A DNA stretch of 64,000 nucleotides, from positions 310,001 to 374,000 of the forward strand of contig JAHLLA010000001.1 of the NCBI GenBank assembly GCA_020444415.1, written 5' to 3'. The notes under the pieces were generated by a model that saw only the letters and a program-made list of their open reading frames with translations, was not told the DNA's origin and did no database searches. Below, one piece after another: positions 44,289-50,944 of the stretch. How positions within the stretch are numbered: position 1 is the first letter of the stretch; the number at the start of each line of letters is the position of its first letter. The stretch is from Bacteroidota bacterium. Lineage in GTDB: Bacteria > Bacteroidota > Bacteroidia > Bacteroidales > F082. Both the position numbers and the translations under genes were made by a program.

Positions 44289-45422
44289 TTACGAATTTAC
44301 ATATTCTAATAACGCATCCGTAATCTCTTTTTGTATTTCAGGTGTAAGTTCTGTATGAATAGGTAATGATAAAACGGATTTGCTCAGCATTTCCGTTACC
44401 GGGAAATCGCCTTCGTTATACCTTGGATCGATATAGGCTTTTTGCATGTGTAGTGGTACCGGATAATAAACCGCCGAAGCAATTCCTTTTTCAGCCAGGT
44501 GTTTCATTAAACCATCACGGTCCACACCTTTTAATACCAATGTGTACTGGTGAAAAACATGGGTGGTGTATTCTGCGGTAACCGGTGTTTGAATTTTTGG
44601 ATTGTCCGCGAATGCACGATTATAATAAGCAGCGGCTTCCTGCCTGGCTTTGGTATATTCATTAAGATATTTTAACTTGATATCCAGAACGGCAGCTTGC
44701 ATGCTGTCGAGTCGTGAATTTACCCCGATATAATCATGATAATACCTGACAGCCATGCCATGGTTCACCACCACACGCATCTGCACTGCCAATTCATCAT
44801 CGTTGGTGAAAATAGCACCGCCATCGCCAAAAGCACCTAAATTTTTGGAAGGGAAAAAGGAGGTACATCCGATATCACCGATCGTTCCGGCTTTTTTTGT
44901 ATTACCGCTTTGATGGCAGGTATAATCCGCTCCAATAGCCTGGGCCGTATCTTCCACAACAAATAAATTGTGTTTTTTAGCAACTTCTCTAATGTTATGC
45001 ATATCGGCACATTGCCCGAAAAGATGCACCGGAATAATGGCTTTTGTTTTAGGTGTAACCGCATTCTCAATGGCTTCCGGGGTGATATTAAATGTTTCCG
45101 GGTCCACATCTACCAGCACAGGTGTAAGTTTCAGCAAAGCGATTACCTCTGCCGTGGCAATAAAGGTAAATGAAGTGGTAATTACTTCGTCGCCGGGCTG
45201 CAATCCCAATGCCATTAGGGCTACTTGCAAGGCGTCTGTTCCATTGGCGCATGGAATCACATGCTTTACATTTAAATAATTCTGTAAATTTTCCTGGAAT
45301 TGCCTTACAGCAGGGCCATTAATAAAAGAAGCGTTGTTCATGATCTCAATAATCGCTTCATCAACTTCAGGTTTGATTTTCTTGTATTGACCCACCAGGT
45401 CAACCATCTGGTATTTTATCAT
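44289..45422 (-). CDS. DegT/DnrJ/EryC1-type sugar aminotransferase, WbpE-like
   Basis: A 377-residue PLP enzyme of the DegT family that aminates a keto sugar nucleotide. Lys193 in FFPSKNLGAFGDGG is the PLP-binding residue; the GTDALQVALMALGLQPGDEV segment and VVEDTAQAIGADY are also typical. The best pairing is with WbpD-like acetyltransferase next to it: together they would turn a UDP-3-keto-GlcNAcA into the 3-amino form and acetylate it. It is the first gene of the minus-strand sugar operon. Confidence 0.93.
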   Translation of the reverse strand: MIKYQMVDLVGQYKKIKPEVDEAIIEIMNNASFINGPAVRQFQENLQNYLNVKHVIPCANGTDALQVALMALGLQPGDEVITTSFTFIATAEVIALLKLTPVLVDVDPETFNITPEAIENAVTPKTKAIIPVHLFGQCADMHNIREVAKKHNLFVVEDTAQAIGADYTCHQSGNTKKAGTIGDIGCTSFFPSKNLGAFGDGGAIFTNDDELAVQMRVVVNHGMAVRYYHDYIGVNSRLDSMQAAVLDIKLKYLNEYTKARQEAAAYYNRAFADNPKIQTPVTAEYTTHVFHQYTLVLKGVDRDGLMKHLAEKGIASAVYYPVPLHMQKAYIDPRYNEGDFPVTEMLSKSVLSLPIHTELTPEIQKEITDALLEYVNS

Positions 45423-45458
45423 TTGAATAGGATTTAATCTGATATGTTAAATGAGCGA

Positions 45459-45466
45459 CAAAGGTA
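45459..45466 (-). promoter_or_regulatory. -7 box TACCTTTG for the sugar operon
   Basis: On the minus strand TACCTTTG ends 36 bases before the aminotransferase ATG. No good -33 TTG is present. Confidence 0.45.
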
Positions 45467-45565
45467 GGAAAAGGGAGACGAAATTCGCATTTTTTCCGTT
45501 CATGAAATAGCAATTTTTAAATGATCAAAATTGAGCTTTAAAACACATAACAACGCCTATTTACT

Positions 45566-45573
45566 ATCTTTGC
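45566..45573 (+). promoter_or_regulatory. -7 box TATCTTTG for the beta-barrel/waaA pair
   Basis: A perfect TAnnTTTG match 17 bases before the ATG at 45591. No clear -33 element. Confidence 0.45.
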
Positions 45574-45590
45574 TTCAAATCCGTTTTTGA

Positions 45591-46349
45591 ATGAGAATAC
45601 GTCCCATTATTCTGCTGGTCATGATCAGCTTTATTTTTTCATTAAATGCCCAGGTGAATGTTAACGATTCAACTGTTGCGGCCTTCAGCCCGACCATTAC
45701 CTATGCTTACCAGTTTCCGGGTGGCGATGTGTCCGAACAATATGGAAATAATTCTACCATTGGCGGAGGCATGATGTACAAATCCAAAAAGAATATCTTG
45801 TTCTCACTCGATGTCAATTTTATTTTCGGGAGCGATATTAAAAACTCAGATTCCATTTTAAAATTTGTATTGACGGATGCAGGTTTTATCATTGACGGAA
45901 ACGGGGTGTATACCTTGTACAGCATGTACGAAAGAGGGTATAGCCTGAACTTCCGGGCCGGGAAAGTTTTCAATTTACTGGCTGCCAATCCGAATTCAGG
46001 TGTTTTTTTGATGGGAGGTATCGGCTACCTGGCACATCGGCTGAATATAGATGTGCAGCACGAAACAGCACCGCAGATCACCGGGGATTATGCCAAAGGA
46101 TATGACAGGCTCACTGCCGGGTTTAATTTGAACCAGTTTATCGGCTATTATTTTATGAGCAAATCGAGGGTGCTGAATTTTTATGCCGGCTTTGAATTTT
46201 ACCAGGCCTTTACAAAAAGTCAGCGCGATTACATTTTTGATTTGATGCAAAAAGATGAATCGAACCACTTTGATTTATTCTATGGAATAAAAATCGGCTG
46301 GATGATCCCCATTTATGATCGTGCCCCGGATAAGTACTACTACAATTAG
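45591..46349 (+). CDS. Predicted outer-membrane beta-barrel protein
   Basis: A 252-residue protein with a signal peptide (MRIRPIILLVMISFIFSLNAQ). The rest alternates short strands ending in aromatic residues, such as NILFSLDVNFIFG, YSLNFRAGKVFNLL, FNLNQFIGYYFM and LFYGIKIGWMIPIY, which suggests an 8- to 10-stranded barrel. Conserved next to waaA in some relatives as far as I recall; function unknown. Its stop codon overlaps the next gene's possible GTG start by one base, so the genes are co-transcribed. Confidence 0.78.
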   Translation: MRIRPIILLVMISFIFSLNAQVNVNDSTVAAFSPTITYAYQFPGGDVSEQYGNNSTIGGGMMYKSKKNILFSLDVNFIFGSDIKNSDSILKFVLTDAGFIIDGNGVYTLYSMYERGYSLNFRAGKVFNLLAANPNSGVFLMGGIGYLAHRLNIDVQHETAPQITGDYAKGYDRLTAGFNLNQFIGYYFMSKSRVLNFYAGFEFYQAFTKSQRDYIFDLMQKDESNHFDLFYGIKIGWMIPIYDRAPDKYYYN

Positions 46350-46354
46350 TGATC

Positions 46355-47602
46355 ATGCGGTTCTTTTATAACCTATTCATTTATCTTTACCAGGGAGCCG
46401 TAAAAACCGCTGCTGTTTTAGGGAACGAAAAAGCAAAAAAGTGGGTCAAGGGAAGAAAAAATGTTTTCATTGATATAAAAAATGCCATCGGAAAAGATGA
46501 CAGGATCATCTGGGTGCATTGTGCCAGCCTGGGCGAGTTTGAGCAAGGAAGGCCCTTGATAGAAACCATTCGAAAACGCTATAAAAACTATAAAATCCTG
46601 CTGACCTTTTTTTCACCATCAGGTTACGAAATTCGAAAAAACTATGCACAAGCGGATTATGTTTTTTACCTTCCCATGGATACCCAGCGTAATGCCAGGA
46701 AATTCATCAGGTTGGTGCAACCCCGTGCTGTTTTCTTTATCAAATATGAATTCTGGTTCAATTACATCAATGAACTCTACATCAGGACGATTCCTTTGTT
46801 TATGGTTTCAAGTATTTTCAGGCCTTCGCAGCATTTTTTCCGTTTTTGGGGTGCATGGTTTAAAAGGCAACTTAGAAAAGTAACTTTTCTGTTTGTACAG
46901 GATGAGCAGTCCCTGGAATTGCTCGAAAGCATCAAAATTTACCATGCCGACATGATTGGCGACACCCGCTTCGACAGGGTACTTGCATTGACAGAAGAAA
47001 AGCAGGAATTTCCAACCATTGAATCTTTTAAGGCCGGAAAATCTTTATTAATAGCCGGAAGTACCTGGCCTGCGGATGAAGATAAATTACGGGTATTGAT
47101 TGATAAACTAAGTGTCGATTTCAAAATCGTCATAGCACCCCACCAGGTTGACAAAGAACATATAGACCAGCTCACAAAGAAATTCATCAAATTCAAGCCG
47201 ATGCTGTATTCATCCGCATCTGATGGTGATATGAAAAACAGCCGCGTTTTGATCATTGACGGCATCGGTTATCTTTCCTACCTGTATACATATGCCGACA
47301 TTACCTATATCGGGGGCGGCTTTGGCGCGGGTATTCATAATTTGCTGGAAGCTGCCACCTATGGCAAGCCGGTTATTTTCGGCCCCAATCACGATAAATT
47401 TAAAGAAGCCATTGATTTGAAGCGTAATGGCGGTGGTTTTGTTGTTTCAGGTGCTGATGATTTGATCCGTACTTACAAATTGTTATTTTCTGACCAGCAA
47501 AAGAGAACCACAAGTGGAAATGCCGCTAAAAATTATGTGCTAAAAAATGCCGGGGCCACTGAAAAAGTGATGGATAAAGCCAATGAATTTTTAATGGTTT
47601 AG
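46355..47602 (+). CDS. waaA: Kdo (3-deoxy-D-manno-octulosonic acid) transferase
   Basis: A 415-residue inner-membrane glycosyltransferase adding Kdo to lipid A precursor. It has an N-terminal membrane anchor segment (MRFFYNLFIYLYQGAV) and the conserved WVHCASLGEFEQGRPLIE near 47-64, with the catalytic Glu. The C-terminal GGGFGAGIHNLLEAATYGKPVIFGPNH near 325 is the sugar-nucleotide-binding element. I chose the ATG at 46355; a GTG at 46349 is also possible. A terminator follows at 47635. Confidence 0.95.
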   Translation: MRFFYNLFIYLYQGAVKTAAVLGNEKAKKWVKGRKNVFIDIKNAIGKDDRIIWVHCASLGEFEQGRPLIETIRKRYKNYKILLTFFSPSGYEIRKNYAQADYVFYLPMDTQRNARKFIRLVQPRAVFFIKYEFWFNYINELYIRTIPLFMVSSIFRPSQHFFRFWGAWFKRQLRKVTFLFVQDEQSLELLESIKIYHADMIGDTRFDRVLALTEEKQEFPTIESFKAGKSLLIAGSTWPADEDKLRVLIDKLSVDFKIVIAPHQVDKEHIDQLTKKFIKFKPMLYSSASDGDMKNSRVLIIDGIGYLSYLYTYADITYIGGGFGAGIHNLLEAATYGKPVIFGPNHDKFKEAIDLKRNGGGFVVSGADDLIRTYKLLFSDQQKRTTSGNAAKNYVLKNAGATEKVMDKANEFLMV

Positions 47603-47634
47603 AACCAAGAACTGCAGTTGGGTTACCCTTAACC

Positions 47635-47655
47635 CTGCATTTCATGCAGCTTTTA
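47635..47655 (+). terminator. Intrinsic terminator after waaA
   Basis: CTGCAT (47635-47640) pairs with ATGCAG (47644-47649) around TTC, followed by CTTTTATT. A short GGGTTA/TAACCC inverted repeat lies just before it (47620-47635). Confidence 0.65.
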
Positions 47656-47671
47656 TTACCGCAATGGCGTT

Positions 47672-48751
47672 TTATCTTTTTGTCAATAGGTTAAATAGTT
47701 TTTCATTTATATAATAGTTTCCGGTTCCAATTTTTTCTTTTCTTAAAAATCCATCGTCAGCTAGTTTATTTAAATAGTTTGCTGCTGTTATTCTGGAAAC
47801 ATTTAAATCATTAACAATAAATTCAATTTTTGTATATGGATGTTTAAACAGATTGTTTAACAAATCCTGGCTGTAAAATTTATATTTGTCCCGAAGCTGA
47901 TGTTTATATTCCAGCATCAACTCTCGAATTTGGACAATCAATTCAATTGTTTCTTTCGAGGTTTTTTCAATTCCTTGTATCATAAATAACAACCATTTCT
48001 CCCAGTTTTCGTCGTTTCTGAGTTGTTGTAAAAGCCTGTAATAATCTGATTTATTTTGAATAATATAATTGCTTAAATATAGAATTGGGAGATTTTGCAA
48101 CTTCTCCATTATTAAATAAAGGATGTTTATTATTCTTCCGGTCCGACCATTTCCATCATAAAATGGGTGGATACTTTCAAACTGATAATGAATAATTGCC
48201 ATTTTTATAATTGGGTCATAATCGCACATCGAAGCGTCATTAATGAATTTTTCAAGGTTTGTCATCAATTTATTTATTTCATTAATTTCTTGCGGTGGCG
48301 TATAAATGGTTTCTCCGGTCGATGAATTTTTTAAAGCAGTTCCGGGCAATTTTCGAAAACCGGCACTATTTCCTTTTAATTCTTTTTGAATTTCAATGAT
48401 TATGTTGTTTGTTATAAATCCTTTAATTTTAATTAATTCAAATCCCTTTTTTAAGGCCGAAATATAATTTTGAACTTCTTTTGCTTCAAGCGATTTAAAA
48501 GAATTAAGGTTTAATCCTGATTTGTATAAATCATCATGAGTTGTAATTATATTTTCAATTGCGGAACTGTCTTTCGCTTCTTGCAATCCCAACGTATTTA
48601 TCAAAATGGATTGATTCGGAATTGCTGAAGCAATTCCTTTCAATTCAGCCAATGCTGCATGAGCTGACGGTAAACTTTTCAGGACTGCTTTTGTCTCCAC
48701 ATCAACAGGCAGTGGGAGTTCTCTTAATTTCCAATTTTCATGGTGATTCAT
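47672..48751 (-). CDS. Fic-family protein with N-terminal inhibitory motif and C-terminal winged helix
   Basis: A 359-residue AMP-transferase-type protein. The active-site motif HPFYDGNGRTGR (195-206) matches HPFx(D/E)GNGRxxR with catalytic His195. The sequence SSAIEN at 62-67 is the (S/T)xxxE(G/N) inhibitory motif, with Glu66 expected to block ATP in the resting state (class II Fic). The C-terminal 80 residues (LNNLFKHPYTKIEFIVNDLNVSRITAANYLNKLADDGFLRKEK in positions about 295-340) are a winged-helix-type domain. Fic proteins AMPylate target proteins; the target is unknown. No antitoxin gene is adjacent, in line with intramolecular inhibition. The gene is an isolated minus-strand unit in the accessory region. 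Confidence 0.92.
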   Translation of the reverse strand: MNHHENWKLRELPLPVDVETKAVLKSLPSAHAALAELKGIASAIPNQSILINTLGLQEAKDSSAIENIITTHDDLYKSGLNLNSFKSLEAKEVQNYISALKKGFELIKIKGFITNNIIIEIQKELKGNSAGFRKLPGTALKNSSTGETIYTPPQEINEINKLMTNLEKFINDASMCDYDPIIKMAIIHYQFESIHPFYDGNGRTGRIINILYLIMEKLQNLPILYLSNYIIQNKSDYYRLLQQLRNDENWEKWLLFMIQGIEKTSKETIELIVQIRELMLEYKHQLRDKYKFYSQDLLNNLFKHPYTKIEFIVNDLNVSRITAANYLNKLADDGFLRKEKIGTGNYYINEKLFNLLTKR

Positions 48752-48768
48752 TGTGTAAAGTTTTTGCT

Positions 48769-48825
48769 ATTTTCTTTACAAAGATACTTTATTCTGTAAA
48801 AAGAAATGGATTTTCTTTACAAAGA
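48769..48825 (-). repeat. Two 16-bp direct repeats over the fic promoter
   Basis: ATTTTCTTTACAAAGA occurs exactly at 48769-48784 and 48810-48825, 41 bases apart. Each copy contains the inverted CTTT-AC-AAAG. The first copy overlaps the -7 box (48779-48786), so the pair looks like an operator, possibly bound by the winged-helix end of the Fic protein itself. Confidence 0.65.
48779..48786 (-). promoter_or_regulatory. -7 box TATCTTTG for the fic gene
   Basis: On the minus strand TATCTTTG ends 27 bases before the fic ATG at 48751. It overlaps the first copy of the 16-bp repeat. Confidence 0.5.
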
Positions 48826-48879
48826 CTGTCTTGAATGATAAGATTTTTCATTATCTTATACATATTACTATTCTTTTCA

Positions 48880-49134
48880 CCATTTGCGGCCATAGTTTTG
48901 ACAATAGGAAGGCTGCATTTTTAGGGAAGGCTAAAGGAGGCGCGGTTCCGCTTTCGCCTGCCCGTATTGTGGTCAACACCTGGTTCAGGTTGGGATGCAT
49001 AAATACATCCGCATTACAAATGCGGACGAGGTGGGGGCCGCATCTTATTCAATACATTTCTTTGACTTCCTTAATTTCAAATTTACTTTTAATTTTCTTA
49101 GGGCTACTTAACTGCGGCATGCATATTATTTTTT
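48880..49134. repeat. Palindrome-rich REP-like non-coding region
   Basis: This GC-richer stretch has nested inverted repeats: GGATG (48993-48997) with CATCC (49006-49010), and CCGCAT (49009-49014) with ATGCGG (49020-49025), plus GCGGTTCCGC nearby (about 48939-48948). The pattern resembles REP-type elements of Bacteroidota. A frame across it (48831-49145) has no family likeness and is probably not a gene. It may replace or invade the end of cassette 2. Confidence 0.45.
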
Positions 49135-49144
49135 GTTGTGGGTA
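49135..49144. repeat. Cassette 2 terminal inverted repeat, left copy (GTTGTGGGTA)
   Basis: GTTGTGGGTA at 49135-49144 is a perfect inverted copy of TACCCACAAC at 50091-50100. The two frame the gene at 49189-50037. Confidence 0.7.
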
Positions 49145-49188
49145 GTTTTTTATTCAAGTCATTGAGAATTTATGTTTTAGTTATTCTC

Positions 49189-50037
49189 TTAATTAATGAA
49201 CAGTATTTTTGAATAAACATTCTTGTCCGAAATGACTTTTACAATATAATTTCTAGGATTAACCTTGTTTAGGTCTATAGTTGTCTGATAGTCTTCGATT
49301 TTATACCGAAGAACTTCTACTCCTGAAAGGTTGTAGATTATTACTTGTCTTATTAGTTCATGATTACTAAGTTGTTTTATTAGCAAGGTTTTGTTTTTTG
49401 TGTATATAATTATGGGATTTTCATAACCCTTGTCATGAATACTATTTGGCTCAACTTGTCCGGCAGTTATTGGTTCGTTTGGAATAGTATTATATGCATA
49501 TCCTTTGAGGATTATTTCTCCATCTTCATTCACGTCAATTTGAAGCCACCCATAATGTATATTATTATCAATATTAAAACTCAACCCGTAATACTTATCT
49601 TGAAAAGGAAGATCACAACTAACTGCAAACCCTTCAACACTTACCCCAATAACACTAAAATCATATTGAAGATTCCAGGCACAATTAGAGTCAATTGTAT
49701 CATTTTCCGTAAATACATACGTACAAGGAGCTGTTGAGAATTCAACAATACATATATTATTTTCTTGGTGGCTACTTTTTATTTCACTCACAGTATAAAC
49801 TGGTTGAGCACTTGGGGTGACCCATTCTTGCCATTTTTCTAAATAAAAATAGAAATCAGGTATGCTGTCATTATTTAAATCGATGTTTAGAATATTTGTC
49901 CCAGACCCTAAATACTCTATGGTTGGATAATTAATTGTCGTGTCAGGTATATCAGTATAGACGATTTGAGCCTTAATGCCTACAAATGAAATAATTCCAA
50001 TAATACTCAAGAATAATGTTATGTTCCGTTTCATCAT
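49189..50037 (-). CDS. Secreted protein with T9SS-type sorting domain (cassette gene)
   Basis: A 282-residue protein with a signal peptide (about 1-23, ending GIKAQ). The middle is beta-rich, with LNIDLNNDSIPDFYFYL like a calcium-binding-type turn and FNIDNNIHYGWLQIDVNEDGEI. The C-terminus (QVIIYNLSGVEVLRYKI ... ILFIN) fits a T9SS type A sorting domain. No catalytic motif is seen. The gene is alone and framed by the 10-bp inverted repeats of cassette-like unit 2. Start is the first ATG of an ATG-ATG pair at 50037. Confidence 0.8.
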   Translation of the reverse strand: MMKRNITLFLSIIGIISFVGIKAQIVYTDIPDTTINYPTIEYLGSGTNILNIDLNNDSIPDFYFYLEKWQEWVTPSAQPVYTVSEIKSSHQENNICIVEFSTAPCTYVFTENDTIDSNCAWNLQYDFSVIGVSVEGFAVSCDLPFQDKYYGLSFNIDNNIHYGWLQIDVNEDGEIILKGYAYNTIPNEPITAGQVEPNSIHDKGYENPIIIYTKNKTLLIKQLSNHELIRQVIIYNLSGVEVLRYKIEDYQTTIDLNKVNPRNYIVKVISDKNVYSKILFIN

Positions 50038-50090
50038 TAGTTATTTGATTAAACTTATATTATTCAACTAGTTATTTAGGTTTTCAAAAT

Positions 50091-50100
50091 TACCCACAAC
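50091..50100. repeat. Cassette 2 terminal inverted repeat, right copy (TACCCACAAC)
   Basis: TACCCACAAC at 50091-50100 is the perfect reverse complement of GTTGTGGGTA at 49135-49144, on the other side of the gene at 49189-50037. Confidence 0.7.
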
Positions 50101-50230
50101 GGTTTTGGCGATGGGCAGTAGCGGATTTCATGCCGAATGGTCTGTCCGGTAGGACAGGGCTTTCAATTGAAATCTGCGGTTTCCAATGAAACACCAAAAC
50201 CGCTATTGCCTATGTGCCTTTGTTAGGCGC
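50101..50230 (-). repeat. attC-like structured element of cassette-like unit 1
   Basis: About 130 bases rich in inverted repeats. A 14-bp arm at 50111-50124 pairs with 50200-50213 (12 matches plus two G-T pairs if the plus strand folds). Inside it are GATTTC (50124-50129) with GAAATC (50169-50174), the hairpin CTGTCC-GGTA-GGACAG (50142-50157) and the palindrome TTTCAATTGAAA (50161-50172). CGGTTTTGG (50100-50108) is also complementary to CCAAAACCG (50194-50202) as an alternative pairing. On the minus strand the element starts GCGCCTAAC and ends at G|TTGTGGGTA. Confidence 0.55.
50222..50230. repeat. Cassette 1 inverted repeat, left copy (GTTAGGCGC)
   Basis: GTTAGGCGC at 50222-50230 is the perfect inverse of GCGCCTAAC at 50666-50674. 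The two copies frame the gene at 50223-50654. On the minus strand this copy reads GCGCCTAAC and holds the gene's stop codon. Confidence 0.75.
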
Positions 50231-50654
50231 TGAGTATCTCCATTATTTCTATTATTTTTCTAAATATAATTTTTTGGGCAATAAATCTAAAAACAAAAAT
50301 ATGAATGAACAGCAATAGGAGCATCATGTACATCATATATAAGGTCGGAATAAATAAATAAGATAATACACCAAATATTAAAAAAAATATGGCGCCCCAA
50401 TAATCTGTATAAATCAATTTGATGATTAGAGAGTCTTTGTTCTTAGAAATTGTAATTTTTCCTGCTTTTGTAAATGAAGCCAGACTAAATATAGTCCCCC
50501 AATAGAGAAACTTATTCTGATAGTTTAATTTAGATTCAGTTTTTTTTGTAATTATGAAATCCTTATCGATTAAATAATTCTCTATATGGTTTAGAATATA
50601 TTTCGTATTTGATATTCCTATTGTCTCAATATTGTATTTTCTAGAAAAGTTCAT
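50223..50654 (-). CDS. Hypothetical membrane protein (cassette gene)
   Basis: A 143-residue protein I do not recognise. The N-terminal half is polar (MNFSRKYNIETIGISNTKYI). From about residue 80 two hydrophobic segments follow (WGAIFFLIFGVLSYLF and LYMMYMMLLLLFIHIFVF), then a short charged tail. Codons are AT-rich compared with the core genes beside it. The stop codon lies inside the 9-bp boundary box, and the leader is only about 11 bases from the other box. Small proteins without relatives are typical content of integron cassettes. Confidence 0.6.
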   Translation of the reverse strand: MNFSRKYNIETIGISNTKYILNHIENYLIDKDFIITKKTESKLNYQNKFLYWGTIFSLASFTKAGKITISKNKDSLIIKLIYTDYWGAIFFLIFGVLSYLFIPTLYMMYMMLLLLFIHIFVFRFIAQKIIFRKIIEIMEILSA

Positions 50655-50665
50655 TTTTTCACTTT

Positions 50666-50674
50666 GCGCCTAAC
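50666..50674. repeat. Cassette 1 inverted repeat, right copy (GCGCCTAAC)
   Basis: GCGCCTAAC at 50666-50674 is the perfect reverse complement of GTTAGGCGC at 50222-50230. On the minus strand it marks the start of cassette-like unit 1, 11 bases before the gene's ATG. Confidence 0.75.
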
Positions 50675-50679
50675 TACTA

Positions 50680-50801
50680 TATATCCACAACTCTATAGCA
50701 CATATCTGTCTTATACACATCAGTAATTTTTCATGTAACATGCTGATTAATAACAATATGTGTTTTCTGATACTTCGGACATGGTTTTAGTTGTGCATAT
50801 A
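50680..50801. repeat. Inverted-repeat element upstream of cassette-like unit 1
   Basis: TATATCCACAACT (50680-50692) and AGTTGTGCATATA (50789-50801) are reverse complements except at one base, with 96 bases between. It directly precedes cassette-like unit 1 on the minus strand, where an upstream attC or attI would be. No gene is seen in it. It also contains a 16-base stretch resembling a transposon mosaic end (50706-50721). Confidence 0.45.
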
Positions 50802-50919
50802 CACATATAAAAATACAAATTTTGTAATTAATAATGCCGGCTTATTCTGATTTTAACTCAGGAAACGATAAAAGACCCATACCTTTTATCCCCCTCTGAA
50901 AAGCACCTGAAATTCTTTC

Positions 50920-50927
50920 TACATTTG
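50920..50927 (+). promoter_or_regulatory. -7 box TACATTTG for the leucyl aminopeptidase gene
   Basis: A perfect TAnnTTTG match 17 bases before the ATG at 50945. No -33 TTG is seen. Confidence 0.45.
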
Positions 50928-50944
50928 TACAAAATATAGATACC

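Larger units (their letters stand above)
49135..50099 (-). mobile_element. Cassette-like unit 2 (integron-cassette geometry)
   Basis: Read on the minus strand, the unit begins TTGTGGGTA, carries one gene (50037-49189) with a 60-base leader, and reaches TACCCACAAC (49144-49135), the reverse complement of its own start. This is the relation between the R' and R'' boxes of an integron cassette. No integrase is present. The remaining 3' attC part is not clear and is occupied by REP-like sequence, so the left end is uncertain. Confidence 0.45.
50101..50673 (-). mobile_element. Cassette-like unit 1 (integron-cassette geometry)
   Basis: Read on the minus strand, the unit starts TTAGGCGC (50673-50666), has a very short leader, one gene (50654-50223), then GCGCCTAAC (50230-50222) and a structured element to 50101. 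The GCGCCTAAC box is the exact reverse complement of GTTAGGCGC at the start, as required for the folded core site of a circularised integron cassette. It also supplies the gene's stop codon (AGC GCC TAA), a common trait of cassettes. GCCTAAC and GTTAGGC fit the RYYYAAC/GTTRRRY consensus. No integrase gene is in the window. Confidence 0.55.

Noticed and set aside
47672-48751. Fic gene as a third cassette
   Set aside because: No pair of complementary boundary boxes frames it; its flanking repeats are direct and lie at the promoter only.
48831-49145. 104-codon frame in the gap after the fic gene
   Set aside because: It runs through palindromic REP-like DNA, has no recognisable protein pattern, and its end reaches into the boundary box of cassette-like unit 2.
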